Assembly (NCBI GenBank): GCA_946541285.1
Contig: CAMNJG010000090.1
Location: 1-6,265, forward strand
DNA length: 6,265 bases
Direction of reading: 5' to 3'
From: an uncultured Clostridia bacterium
GTDB taxonomy: Bacteria; Bacillota; Clostridia; Peptostreptococcales; Anaerovoracaceae
Made by a program: the position numbers and the translations under genes. The notes below the pieces were generated by a model, which saw only the letters and a program-made list of their open reading frames with translations, was not told the DNA's origin and ran no database searches. The number at the start of each line of letters is the position of its first letter. Position 1 is the first letter of the stretch. Positions 1 to 6,157 of the stretch are shown here, piece after piece.

Positions 1-15
1 CCCGGCCGTTTTTTT
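1..15 (+). terminator. Right half of a possible plus-strand intrinsic terminator, cut by the window edge
   Basis: The window opens with a GC-rich arm (CCCGGCCG) followed directly by seven T residues, the form of the descending arm and U-tract of a Rho-independent terminator read on the plus strand. The ascending arm would lie left of the window and cannot be seen. If real, a plus-strand gene converges on lemA from the left. The call rests on half a structure, so confidence is low. Confidence 0.35.
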
Positions 16-26
16 CTGCTTTTCAT

Positions 27-89
27 AAAAAAAACAAGCTGCCGCAGAAATCCATCAGATTTTATTGTCTGATCTCAAACCACAGCAGC
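27..89 (-). terminator. Bipartite intrinsic terminator of the lemA gene
   Basis: On the minus strand, starting 11 bases after the lemA stop codon, GCTGCTGTGG (80-89) can pair along all ten positions with CTGCGGCAGC (38-47), using three G-U pairs. Between these arms a second 6-bp stem forms, ATCAGA (68-73) with TCTGAT (54-59), around an 8-base loop. The structure is followed by TT, G and eight T residues (27-34 on the minus strand). This is a convincing Rho-independent terminator, although its two-part stem is longer than the usual compact hairpin. Confidence 0.8.
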
Positions 90-99
90 GCTCCTTTCC

Positions 100-654
100 T
101 TAAAACTCCACCCGGACATTCTGACGTTCCGTGACATCATCCACACGGAACATATCCGCAGGCTCAAAATGAAAGAGACCTGCAATCAGATTGCTTGGGA
201 ACTTCTGACAGAGATTATTCAGTGTCTTGACACAGGCATTATAATACCGTCTGGAATTCGCGATATCTTCTTCGAGAACCTGCAGCTGATCCTGCAGGTT
301 GAGGAAGTTCTGGTTCGCCTTGAGATCCGGATAGCTTTCCGCCAGGGCAAAAAGTTTCCGCAGGGCACCGTTCAGTTCCCCCTCACTTCTGGCCCGTTCT
401 TCCACCGACTGAGCGGATACCGCGGTATTCCGGGCATTGATGACATTTTCCAGCGTCGTTTTTTCATGTTCCGCGTATCCTTTTACAGTATTGACCAGGT
501 TTGGAATCAGATCATACCGTTTTTTCAGATAGACATCCATCGTTGACCAGCCCTCTTCGACATCATTCCGGGATGACACAAAACGGTTATAGCCCGTGAC
601 CAGCCAGAGGACAATGACAGCAACCACGATCAGAGCAATGATCAGTATCAGCAT
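100..654 (-). CDS. lemA: LemA family membrane-anchored protein
   Basis: This 184-residue protein has the full length and layout of the LemA family. One hydrophobic N-terminal segment (about residues 2-20) anchors it in the membrane, and a helical domain follows. Family motifs are easy to see: YNRFVSSRNDVEEGW (22-36), the stretch around KKRYDLIPNLV (44-54) and KGYAEHEK (58-65), then ALAESYPDLKANQNFLNLQ (103-121) and the later RRYYNACVKTLNN (135-147). The predicted topology is a short outside tail, one membrane helix and a coiled helical domain; the molecular function of LemA proteins is not settled. The ATG at 654 is preceded by AAAGGAG at good spacing, so the start is secure. The gene stands alone: terminators lie upstream (725-763) and downstream (27-89), and none of the TPM-domain or HtpX partners often found beside lemA is visible. 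The family call is firm; the role in this organism is unknown. Confidence 0.95.
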   Translation of the reverse strand: MLILIIALIVVAVIVLWLVTGYNRFVSSRNDVEEGWSTMDVYLKKRYDLIPNLVNTVKGYAEHEKTTLENVINARNTAVSAQSVEERARSEGELNGALRKLFALAESYPDLKANQNFLNLQDQLQVLEEDIANSRRYYNACVKTLNNLCQKFPSNLIAGLFHFEPADMFRVDDVTERQNVRVEF

Positions 655-689
655 GTCTGCACTCTCCTTTCAGTTTTTACCATTTATCA

Positions 690-706
690 GATACATATAG
701 TGTACC
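690..706 (-). promoter_or_regulatory. Operator-like imperfect palindrome in the lemA upstream region
   Basis: The roughly 70 bases between the upstream terminator's T-tract and the lemA start must hold the lemA promoter if the gene is transcribed separately. No convincing -35/-10 pair stands out; the best -10 candidate is TATATG at 694-699. That candidate overlaps an imperfect palindrome on the plus strand, GATACA-TATAG-TGTACC (690-706), with one mismatch between its arms. It could be a repressor site or a coincidence. Confidence 0.2.
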
Positions 707-724
707 ACAGAACTGCTTAACAGG

Positions 725-763
725 AAAAGAAAAAGTCCGGCAATCTGTAAAAGATCACCGGAC
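725..763 (-). terminator. Intrinsic terminator at the end of the four-gene operon
   Basis: On the minus strand, starting 21 bases after the glycosyltransferase stop codon, GTCCGG (758-763) pairs perfectly with CCGGAC (735-740). The stem extends inward by six more pairs, two of them G-U, giving 12 bp closed by a five-base loop (TTTAC). The hairpin is followed by TTTTTCTTTT (725-734). This is a textbook Rho-independent terminator and separates the operon from lemA. Confidence 0.9.
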
Positions 764-784
764 CAGGTGTTACTGTCCACATCC

Positions 785-2041
785 TCAGTAATTCTCCACA
801 ACCAGACGGTAGATTTCCTCCACCCTCGTCAGAGTATAACTGATATCATGTTTTTTCACCTTTTCCAGGGACGCTGCGCCCATCGACCGGCACAGAGCTT
901 CATCAGTAAGGATTTTTTTCATCCCTGACGCGACCGCCCTGACATCATCCGCTTCACACAGGAAACCGTTCTCGTCCGTCTGCACCAGCTCCGGAATGGC
1001 ACCGGCGTCCACCGCCACACACGGCAGTCCCGTGGCCATGGCTTCCAGCAGGACGATACTCTGTGTCTCTGTCTTGGAAGTGATGACAAAGAGATCCGCG
1101 GTCCTGTAAAGCTGGGGAACATCATCTCCCACCACGCGGCCGGTAAAGTGGACACGGCTGCGCAGTCCCGCTCTTTCCGCCATCTTTTCCAGTCCCGATC
1201 TCGCAGTACCATCCCCGACGATGACCAGATGAACCTCCCGCAGTTCCGATGATACCCGGATAAAGGCTTCCATTAAAATATGGAGGCTTTTCTCCGGGTC
1301 CACCCGTCCTGTATACAGAACTACCGGAACATCCACTGGCAGATCGTACTTTTCATACACTTCCCTGTCCGGCAGCCCCGGTGAGAAACGGGACAGATCA
1401 ATCCCGTTGCTCAGTGCCTCCACCGGTACTTTAAAGCGTCTCCGTTTTTTGGGGATGAGATCATGGATGGCCTGTTCCGTCGGCATCATCGCGTATTCAC
1501 TGCGGCGCAGGAAACTGATAAAATACACATTCATCAGCTTGTTGACCGGATATTTCGCCAGCTTCGGAATTTTCAGCTGCTGTGTCAGATTGTCCGGATA
1601 CGCATGGTCGGTGGCGACCAGTGGCACACGATACCGCTTCGCGTAATGCGTCACATGCAGGGCCACCGGACCCGGTGTCTGATTATGGATAATGTCCGGC
1701 GCGAACTGATCCAGAATCCTCCGGATCTGAAAGTAGGAGCCGAAGCTGACATGAATTCCGTTTTTATAGACAATCCGGGGCAGGCGCTTCCCGAGCAGAA
1801 ACCTGGAATCCGGCACTTTGCTGATCTGATCCGGATACAGAGGAAGTTTCCGCGAAGAAAGCCTTACCACGGTGAAACCATACTCTTTGTCCTTTTCAAT
1901 CGAAAACTTGCCGGTAATACTGGGCGCCAGTACCAGGACCTCATGACCCCTCTGATGCAGACCGGCTGCCAGACTGCGTGAAAAAACAGCCACACCATTG
2001 ATCATGGGATAATAAATATCACTTGAAATGACAATCTTCAA
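785..2041 (-). CDS. GT4 family glycosyltransferase (GT-B fold), TTG start
   Basis: This 418-residue retaining glycosyltransferase of family GT4 moves a sugar from a nucleotide donor to an acceptor, probably at the inner face of the membrane. The N-terminal Rossmann domain opens with KIVISSDIYYPMINGVAV (2-19), the usual acceptor-side loop, and HNQTP (119-123) and ATDHAYPDN (143-151) belong to the same half. The C-terminal donor domain contains YTGRVDPEKS (243-252), VGDGTARSGLE (275-285) and the EX7E signature, E325 and E333, within TETQSIVLLEAMATGLP (324-340), followed by DAGAIPELV (345-353). The TETQ form is common in diacylglycerol glucosyltransferases and PimB-like mannosyltransferases, so a glycolipid acceptor is plausible but unproven. 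The start is TTG at 2041: an AGAGGA site lies nine bases upstream, the family N-terminus begins exactly there, and the only nearby ATG (2049) reaches a stop after three codons. It is the last gene of the operon, 38 bp after the Na/Pi transporter. Confidence 0.93.
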   Translation of the reverse strand: MKIVISSDIYYPMINGVAVFSRSLAAGLHQRGHEVLVLAPSITGKFSIEKDKEYGFTVVRLSSRKLPLYPDQISKVPDSRFLLGKRLPRIVYKNGIHVSFGSYFQIRRILDQFAPDIIHNQTPGPVALHVTHYAKRYRVPLVATDHAYPDNLTQQLKIPKLAKYPVNKLMNVYFISFLRRSEYAMMPTEQAIHDLIPKKRRRFKVPVEALSNGIDLSRFSPGLPDREVYEKYDLPVDVPVVLYTGRVDPEKSLHILMEAFIRVSSELREVHLVIVGDGTARSGLEKMAERAGLRSRVHFTGRVVGDDVPQLYRTADLFVITSKTETQSIVLLEAMATGLPCVAVDAGAIPELVQTDENGFLCEADDVRAVASGMKKILTDEALCRSMGAASLEKVKKHDISYTLTRVEEIYRLVVENY

Positions 2042-2050
2042 TAATCCATT

Positions 2051-2056
2051 TCCTCT
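2051..2056 (-). promoter_or_regulatory. Shine-Dalgarno site that fixes the TTG start of the glycosyltransferase
   Basis: AGAGGA on the minus strand lies nine bases before the TTG at 2041. It is only one base away from the ATG at 2049, too close to use. That ATG opens a three-codon frame (Met-Asp-Tyr-stop) whose TGA overlaps the TTG as TTGA, so TTG is the workable start. Confidence 0.75.
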
Positions 2057-2079
2057 TTATATAAACCCTGATATCTTCC

Positions 2080-3828
2080 TCATATCGCGAATCTGGCCTT
2101 ATACTCATCAAAATAGCGCTCAAACTGATCATTTCGTTTCGATTTGATCGTTCCCAGATATTCATGTGTCGCAAATGAACCGGAATAAATCTCGATCAGG
2201 GCTACTGCAATATTTGAACAATGGTCGGAAATTCTCTCGAAATTGGTCATCAGGTCGTTGAAAACAAAACCCTGCGAAATACTGCATCTTCCAGTCTGCA
2301 GACGTTCGACATGATGCAGCTTCATCTGGTCGCAGAGATCATCGATGACCTCCTCCAGAGGCTCCACACGTTCCGCGTTTTTCATATCTTCATCCAGGAA
2401 AGCCTGAATCGTGATGTCCAGGATTTCGCGTACAGCGGCTTTCATGACAGAAAGCTCATGCGTGGCATGATCCGAAAAAACAAGCTGTTTCTCATGGATT
2501 TCCTGGGCGTTATTCGCGATATTCAGCGCATGGTCAGAGATTCGCTCAAAATCAGAAAGCGTATGCAGAAACAGTGACGATTCATGACTGTGACGCTCTG
2601 TCAGGTCCTCCTCGGAAAGTTTCATTAAGAAGGAACCGATAGTATCCTCATACTGATCTCCTTCCGTTTCCAGGTCCACTACGCGCTGAAAGCCTTCCTC
2701 GCTGTAATGACTGAGCAGCGCGGATGCCTCGCTGACCGCGTGGCTGGCCTGTCTCGCCATATCATTGATGACAATACGGCTCTGTTCGATCGCCAGGGAC
2801 GGATGTCTGGTAAAACGCTCATCCAGATAAATCGGATTGACTCCTTCCACCGCTTTTGCCGGAATGATGTAGTTTACAATCGCTTCCAGCACCTTCGTAA
2901 ACGGCATCAGGATACAGATCATGACAAAACGGAAAACCGTATTGACAAACGCCAGCGAGAAAGGATTCATGATCATTTCCATGAAAGGCAGATGGACAAT
3001 CGCTTCAATAATATAAAAGATCGAAGCGGTTGCCATGACTCCGACAAAACAGGAGACCAGGTAGCTGAGAGCCGTCCGCTTTCCGTTGGTATTGGTTCCC
3101 AGGGAAGAAAGCATGACAGGAAGGGATGCACCAATCGAAATCCCCATGAACAGAGGCAGCGCCACATTGAAGGTAATCGCCCCGGTGATGGAAAGCGCCT
3201 GGACAATCCCGACCGCCGCGGAAGCAGACTGCAGCATGGCTGCCACCGCCATCCCGACCAGAATGCCCAGGAGCGGATTTTTCATGGATGTCAGCATCAT
3301 ATGAAACCACGGCTGTTCTTTCAGGCCCACGACAGATCCGCTCATCAGGCTCATGCCGAAAAGCAGGATCGCCAGCCCCAGCAGAATATCCCCCACACGG
3401 TTATGGACTTTATTTTTGCTGAACATCCGCAGAAGGATCCCGGTCACCGCGATGATCCCGGTCAGTGTCGCCGTGGAAAGCAATGCGCTGAGCGTGTCAG
3501 TCCCTTCGATATAACTCAGACAGATGATCCACCCTGTAATACTCGTACCGAAAATCGCACCCAGGATCACCGGGATCGCCTGCCGGACTTTCATAATGCC
3601 GGAACTGACAAATCCCACCAGGATGACCGATGTCGCGGAGGATGACTGGATCACTGCCGTGACACCGCTGCCCAGCAGCAGGCCCCGGATCGGGGAACCA
3701 GACAGTTTATACAGAATCGGCTCCAGTTTATCCCCTGACACCTGCTTCAGAGCCTCTCCCATCAGGGACATCCCGAACAGGAACATGGAAATCCCGGAAA
3801 GCAGGCTGATAACATCAGAAATACTCAT
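2080..3828 (-). CDS. Na/Pi cotransporter family protein with C-terminal PhoU-like domain
   Basis: This 582-residue protein has the bacterial NptA/YjbB-like architecture: a membrane domain (about residues 1-325) of two inverted repeats, then a cytoplasmic helical PhoU-like region (about 345-555). It probably imports phosphate with sodium. The first repeat carries QSSSATS (61-67) and GAIFGTSIT (90-98); the second carries QSASAAVGI (200-208) and GISIGASLP (229-237). The PhoU part shows DLETEGDQYED (385-395) and the twin motifs FERISDHALNIAN (427-439) and FERISDHCSNIA (530-541), the acidic metal-binding type of motif. Length is normal for the fused form. Compared with the usual GxNIGT and QSSS consensus, the asparagine is replaced in both glycine motifs and the second QSSS has become QSAS, so coupling or substrate could differ. 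The start at 3828 has GGAGG nine bases upstream. It lies 65 bp after the NUDIX gene with no terminator between, so co-transcription is likely. Confidence 0.95.
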   Translation of the reverse strand: MSISDVISLLSGISMFLFGMSLMGEALKQVSGDKLEPILYKLSGSPIRGLLLGSGVTAVIQSSSATSVILVGFVSSGIMKVRQAIPVILGAIFGTSITGWIICLSYIEGTDTLSALLSTATLTGIIAVTGILLRMFSKNKVHNRVGDILLGLAILLFGMSLMSGSVVGLKEQPWFHMMLTSMKNPLLGILVGMAVAAMLQSASAAVGIVQALSITGAITFNVALPLFMGISIGASLPVMLSSLGTNTNGKRTALSYLVSCFVGVMATASIFYIIEAIVHLPFMEMIMNPFSLAFVNTVFRFVMICILMPFTKVLEAIVNYIIPAKAVEGVNPIYLDERFTRHPSLAIEQSRIVINDMARQASHAVSEASALLSHYSEEGFQRVVDLETEGDQYEDTIGSFLMKLSEEDLTERHSHESSLFLHTLSDFERISDHALNIANNAQEIHEKQLVFSDHATHELSVMKAAVREILDITIQAFLDEDMKNAERVEPLEEVIDDLCDQMKLHHVERLQTGRCSISQGFVFNDLMTNFERISDHCSNIAVALIEIYSGSFATHEYLGTIKSKRNDQFERYFDEYKARFAI

Positions 3829-3893
3829 TGGACTGTACCTCCATCAGGAACTGTGACATATAGACATAAATGTGATGATAGAAATCGGTCAAT

Positions 3894-4496
3894 TCATCCT
3901 CTTCTCTGCGCCAGCAGCCACGCCATGACATGCACGGACTGCTGGAAACGTCCCTCCGCGATCAGGAGCTCGATCTCCTCCGCGGAATACTTCCGCATAT
4001 GCAGAAATTCAGTCTCATCCAGTTCCTGCTCTGAAAAACGCCGGCAGTTTTTTGCCGTAAACACCCACGCAACATTATCCGCGATCGTCGCGTTGGACGG
4101 CACGGTCAGGAGATGTTCCCATTCTTCTGACTCATAACCGGTCTCTTCCCTCAGCTCGCGTTTTGCCGCCAGAAGCGCCTCTTCCTCCGCGGATGAAGCA
4201 ATCCTGCTTCCGTACTGCTTTCCATCGTTCCGTTCGATCCCGCCGGCCGGGAATTCGGTCGTTACCTGACGGATCCCCTGGCGGAACTGCCGGACACAGA
4301 GATAATCGCCATTTTCGTCTGAAGCCACAATTACAACGTAATCCCTCCGGCTGTAACTGTAAAACGGTTCCCAGACGCTTCCGTCCGGCAGCCGGTATGC
4401 CGACCGCCGGAAATCAATCCACTGATCCTGAATCAGATGTTCGGTTCTGATTTCTTCCCAGAGCAGATCTTTTTCCTGATCATCGGTTCTGTTCAT
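3894..4496 (-). CDS. NUDIX hydrolase, ADP-ribose pyrophosphatase-like
   Basis: This 200-residue NUDIX hydrolase should cleave a nucleoside diphosphate linked to another group (X), most likely ADP-ribose or a nucleotide sugar, in the cytoplasm. A beta-rich N-terminal part (LIQDQWIDFRRSAYRLPDG, 21-39) leads into the NUDIX fold with YVVIVASDENGDYLCVRQFRQG (53-74 region) and TTEFPAGGIE (79-88), as in ADP-ribose pyrophosphatases. The catalytic helix is RELREETGY (113-121), with E114, E117 and E118 as expected metal ligands and E105 at the conserved upstream position. Between AGGIE and that helix there are about 14 extra residues (roughly 90-104) compared with the compact NUDIX box. The later segment VPSNATIADNVAWVFTAKNC (132-151) resembles the substrate-side loop of the family. 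The ATG at 4496 is 10 bp from the transporter stop; its GAGG site overlaps that stop codon (TGAGG), so translation is probably coupled. The exact substrate cannot be read from the sequence. Confidence 0.93.
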   Translation of the reverse strand: MNRTDDQEKDLLWEEIRTEHLIQDQWIDFRRSAYRLPDGSVWEPFYSYSRRDYVVIVASDENGDYLCVRQFRQGIRQVTTEFPAGGIERNDGKQYGSRIASSAEEEALLAAKRELREETGYESEEWEHLLTVPSNATIADNVAWVFTAKNCRRFSEQELDETEFLHMRKYSAEEIELLIAEGRFQQSVHVMAWLLAQRRG

Positions 4497-4506
4497 ATAT
4501 TTATCC

Positions 4507-5862
4507 TCAAATCAGACCCATCACAAATACAATAATAACGATGACCGGCAGCACATAGGTAAGGTAGCCTCTCATCCAGTTCTGGAAACGGAGTCCTTTC
4601 CCGGTATTCGCTTCCGCAGTGAAGTTTTCCCAGCCCCATCCTTTTTTCCAGGTACAGAAAAGGAGGAAGATCAGGGAACCCAGCGGCAGGATCAGATTGC
4701 TGACGATGAAGTCCTCCAGATCCAGGACAGCCGAACCTTCGCCCATCGGTGTAAAACCGGACAGCAGATTGTATCCCAGAGCGCATGGCAGGGACAGGAT
4801 GGTCATGACAAAGATGTTAATCACGCATGCTTTTTTACGGGTCCAGGAAAAAAGATCCATACAGCAGGAAACAATGTTCTCAAACACGGCAAGTACCGTT
4901 GAAAACGCGGCGAACACCATAAACAGGAAGAACAGGCTTCCCCACAGACGGCCTCCGGCCAGATTATTGAATACATTCGGGAGGGTGATGAACAGCAGGC
5001 TCGGGCCGCTGTCCACATTGACGCCAAAGGCAGCGCATGCCGGGAAAATAATGAGTCCGGAGCAGATCGCCACAAAGGTATCCAGAACCGCGACATTGAC
5101 CGCTTCGCCCAGCAGTGCCCGTTCCTTTCCGATATAACTGCCGAAAATCGCCATGGAACCGATACCGAGGCTCAGTGTAAAGAACGCCTGGGTCATCGCG
5201 CCAAGGATCACGTGACCGACACCTGCTTCTTTCAGCTTCTGCAAATCCGGTTTCAGATAGAAGACGAGACCGTCCGAACCACCCTTCATCGTCATGCTGT
5301 GCAGTGCCAGTACCACAATCAGGAGCAGCAGGAGCAGCATCATGACCTTGGTAATTCTCTCAAGGCCGTTCTGGAGGCCGATCGACAGAACCAGGAAACC
5401 GGCGACGCAGACGATCACCATACAGACAACCATGGGAACCGGATTGGCCAGCAGTCCCCCAAAGAAATTGCCGACTCCTTCCGCATCCATATTTTCATAG
5501 CTGCCCCGCAGTGCCGCGTAAAAATAGTACAGCATCCATCCGGAAACCGTCGTGTAGAACATCATCAGCATATAATTGCCGACCATACAGATATAGCCAT
5601 GAAGATGCCACCTCTGCCCCGGCTGTTCCAGTTCCTGATAAAGCTTGACAGGACTCTTCTGGGCCGCTCTGCCGGTCGCGAACTCCATCGCCATGATCGG
5701 CACACCCATGATGACCAGGAAAAACAGATAAAACAGTACGAAAATACCGCCTCCGTAGGAGCCTACCATGTACGGAAATTTCCATACATTCCCGATCCCG
5801 ATGGCACACCCCGCACTCAGCAGGATAAACCCCATCCGGGATCCAAGCGATTCTCTTTCCAT
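4507..5862 (-). CDS. Sodium-dependent transporter of the neurotransmitter:sodium symporter (NSS/SNF) family
   Basis: This 451-residue LeuT-fold symporter probably takes up an amino acid with sodium across the cell membrane. The signature of transmembrane helix 1, AGCAIGIGNVWKFPYMVG (17-34), carries the broken-helix region that binds sodium and substrate. Helix 6 is seen in AFFTLSLGIGSMAIFGSYIG (226-245). The helix 8 region, FAAFSTVLAVFEN (317-329), contains S321 and T322 at about the second sodium site. At least eleven hydrophobic segments run to the end (LPVIVIIVFVMGLI), and the length fits bacterial members such as LeuT and MhsT. The frame stays open to an ATG at 5907, but I place the start at the ATG at 5862: it has GGAGAG five bases upstream and the family N-terminus (ESLGSRMGF) starts there, while the 5907 ATG has no ribosome site. 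It is the first gene of the operon, with a promoter candidate just upstream. Substrate is unknown; hydrophobic or aromatic amino acids are typical. Confidence 0.95.
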   Translation of the reverse strand: MERESLGSRMGFILLSAGCAIGIGNVWKFPYMVGSYGGGIFVLFYLFFLVIMGVPIMAMEFATGRAAQKSPVKLYQELEQPGQRWHLHGYICMVGNYMLMMFYTTVSGWMLYYFYAALRGSYENMDAEGVGNFFGGLLANPVPMVVCMVIVCVAGFLVLSIGLQNGLERITKVMMLLLLLLIVVLALHSMTMKGGSDGLVFYLKPDLQKLKEAGVGHVILGAMTQAFFTLSLGIGSMAIFGSYIGKERALLGEAVNVAVLDTFVAICSGLIIFPACAAFGVNVDSGPSLLFITLPNVFNNLAGGRLWGSLFFLFMVFAAFSTVLAVFENIVSCCMDLFSWTRKKACVINIFVMTILSLPCALGYNLLSGFTPMGEGSAVLDLEDFIVSNLILPLGSLIFLLFCTWKKGWGWENFTAEANTGKGLRFQNWMRGYLTYVLPVIVIIVFVMGLI

Positions 5863-5867
5863 GCTTA

Positions 5868-5873
5868 CTCTCC
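5868..5873 (-). promoter_or_regulatory. Shine-Dalgarno site that fixes the NSS transporter start
   Basis: GGAGAG on the minus strand lies five bases before the ATG at 5862 (seven bases counting from GGAG). It supports this start over the in-frame ATG at 5907, whose upstream region is AT-rich and has no purine-rich site. Confidence 0.8.
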
Positions 5874-5898
5874 AATCTTTCTGCCTGCATTTTACAAT

Positions 5899-5929
5899 AG
5901 TATACATACCAGAGCACAGACATTGATAA
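5899..5929 (-). promoter_or_regulatory. Probable sigma-A type promoter of the four-gene operon
   Basis: On the minus strand TATACT (5899-5904) matches the -10 consensus at five of six positions. TTATCA (5924-5929) matches the -35 consensus at four of six, with a long 19-base spacer. Transcription would begin about 30 bases before the transporter ATG. The spacer is longer than ideal, so the -35 assignment is weak. AT-rich DNA lies further upstream (5930-5960) and could act as an UP-like element. Confidence 0.4.
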
Positions 5930-6001
5930 AATAAAAATATCCAATCCTATTAATGATACCGCTTTTACGATACGATTTCCATTATTTCTGTCGTTTCATC
6001 G

Positions 6002-6038
6002 AAAAAAAATCCCTGCGGGGCAGGTGCTGCCGCAGGGA
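6002..6038 (-). terminator. Intrinsic terminator of the gene entering from the right edge
   Basis: On the minus strand TCCCTGCGG (6030-6038) pairs over nine bases with CCGCAGGGA (6010-6018), followed directly by eight T residues (6002-6009). A small inner CAG/CTG stem closes the loop. The T-tract exists only in the minus direction, so this terminator ends the transcript from the right and insulates the transporter operon. Confidence 0.9.
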
Positions 6039-6059
6039 AAAAATGAAGCATCTGTCTAT

Positions 6060-6148
6060 GGAAACACTGATTTAATCAAAAAATCACCTTTCCACAGGCC
6101 GATTAAGAGTCAGATGACAAATAAGCAGGGGAATAAATCAGCGTTTCC
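6060..6148. mobile_element. Small non-coding MITE-like element with terminal inverted repeats and a 4-bp target duplication
   Basis: The left end GGAAACACTGATTTAATC (6060-6077) and the reverse complement of the right end, GGAAACGCTGATTTATTC (6131-6148), agree at 16 of 18 positions. Immediately outside the repeats, CTAT stands on both sides (6056-6059 and 6149-6152), the pattern left by a transposase making a 4-bp target duplication. The 89-bp unit has no open frame of any size, so it would be moved in trans by a related insertion sequence elsewhere in the genome; I cannot name the family. It sits between the stop codon of the right-edge gene and that gene's terminator, so in the minus-strand transcript it would fold into an 18-pair stem (one G-U, one U-U) with a 53-base loop. 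The alternative is a native 3' UTR hairpin, in which case the CTAT pair would be chance. Confidence 0.6.
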
Positions 6149-6157
6149 CTATTGCTT

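Noticed and set aside
1..26. Start of a minus-strand reading frame (Met-Lys-Ser-Arg-Lys...) running off the left edge
   Set aside because: It begins directly after the U-tract of the lemA terminator with no ribosome binding site and is only eight codons long in the window.
1463..1981. Plus-strand open frame (172 codons) opposite the glycosyltransferase gene
   Set aside because: No family resemblance; the opposite strand carries the complete GT4 motif set.
2707..3645. Long plus-strand open frame (312 codons) opposite the Na/Pi transporter gene
   Set aside because: The translation is rich in His, Arg, Asp and Gln with no recognisable domain, and it lies wholly antisense to a strongly supported gene. 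Such frames are a by-product of codon bias on the other strand.
3860..3892. Possible internal promoter before the Na/Pi gene, with TTGACC (3887-3892) as -35
   Set aside because: The -35 matches five of six positions, but at 17-18 bases the -10 candidates match at most three of six. I regard it as too weak to annotate, though it could give some extra transcription.
4619..5137. Plus-strand open frame (172 codons) opposite the NSS transporter gene
   Set aside because: Basic, motif-free translation fully antisense to a well-supported membrane protein; no ribosome site was found.
5860..5907. Upstream ATG at 5907 that would lengthen the NSS transporter by 15 residues
   Set aside because: No Shine-Dalgarno precedes it, the extra residues are not family-like, and it would overlap the probable promoter; the ATG at 5862 has GGAGAG.
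5212..5934. Plus-strand open frame (240 codons) opposite the NSS transporter gene
   Set aside because: The product is His- and Gln-rich and low in complexity with no motif, and the opposite frame has clear LeuT-fold signatures.
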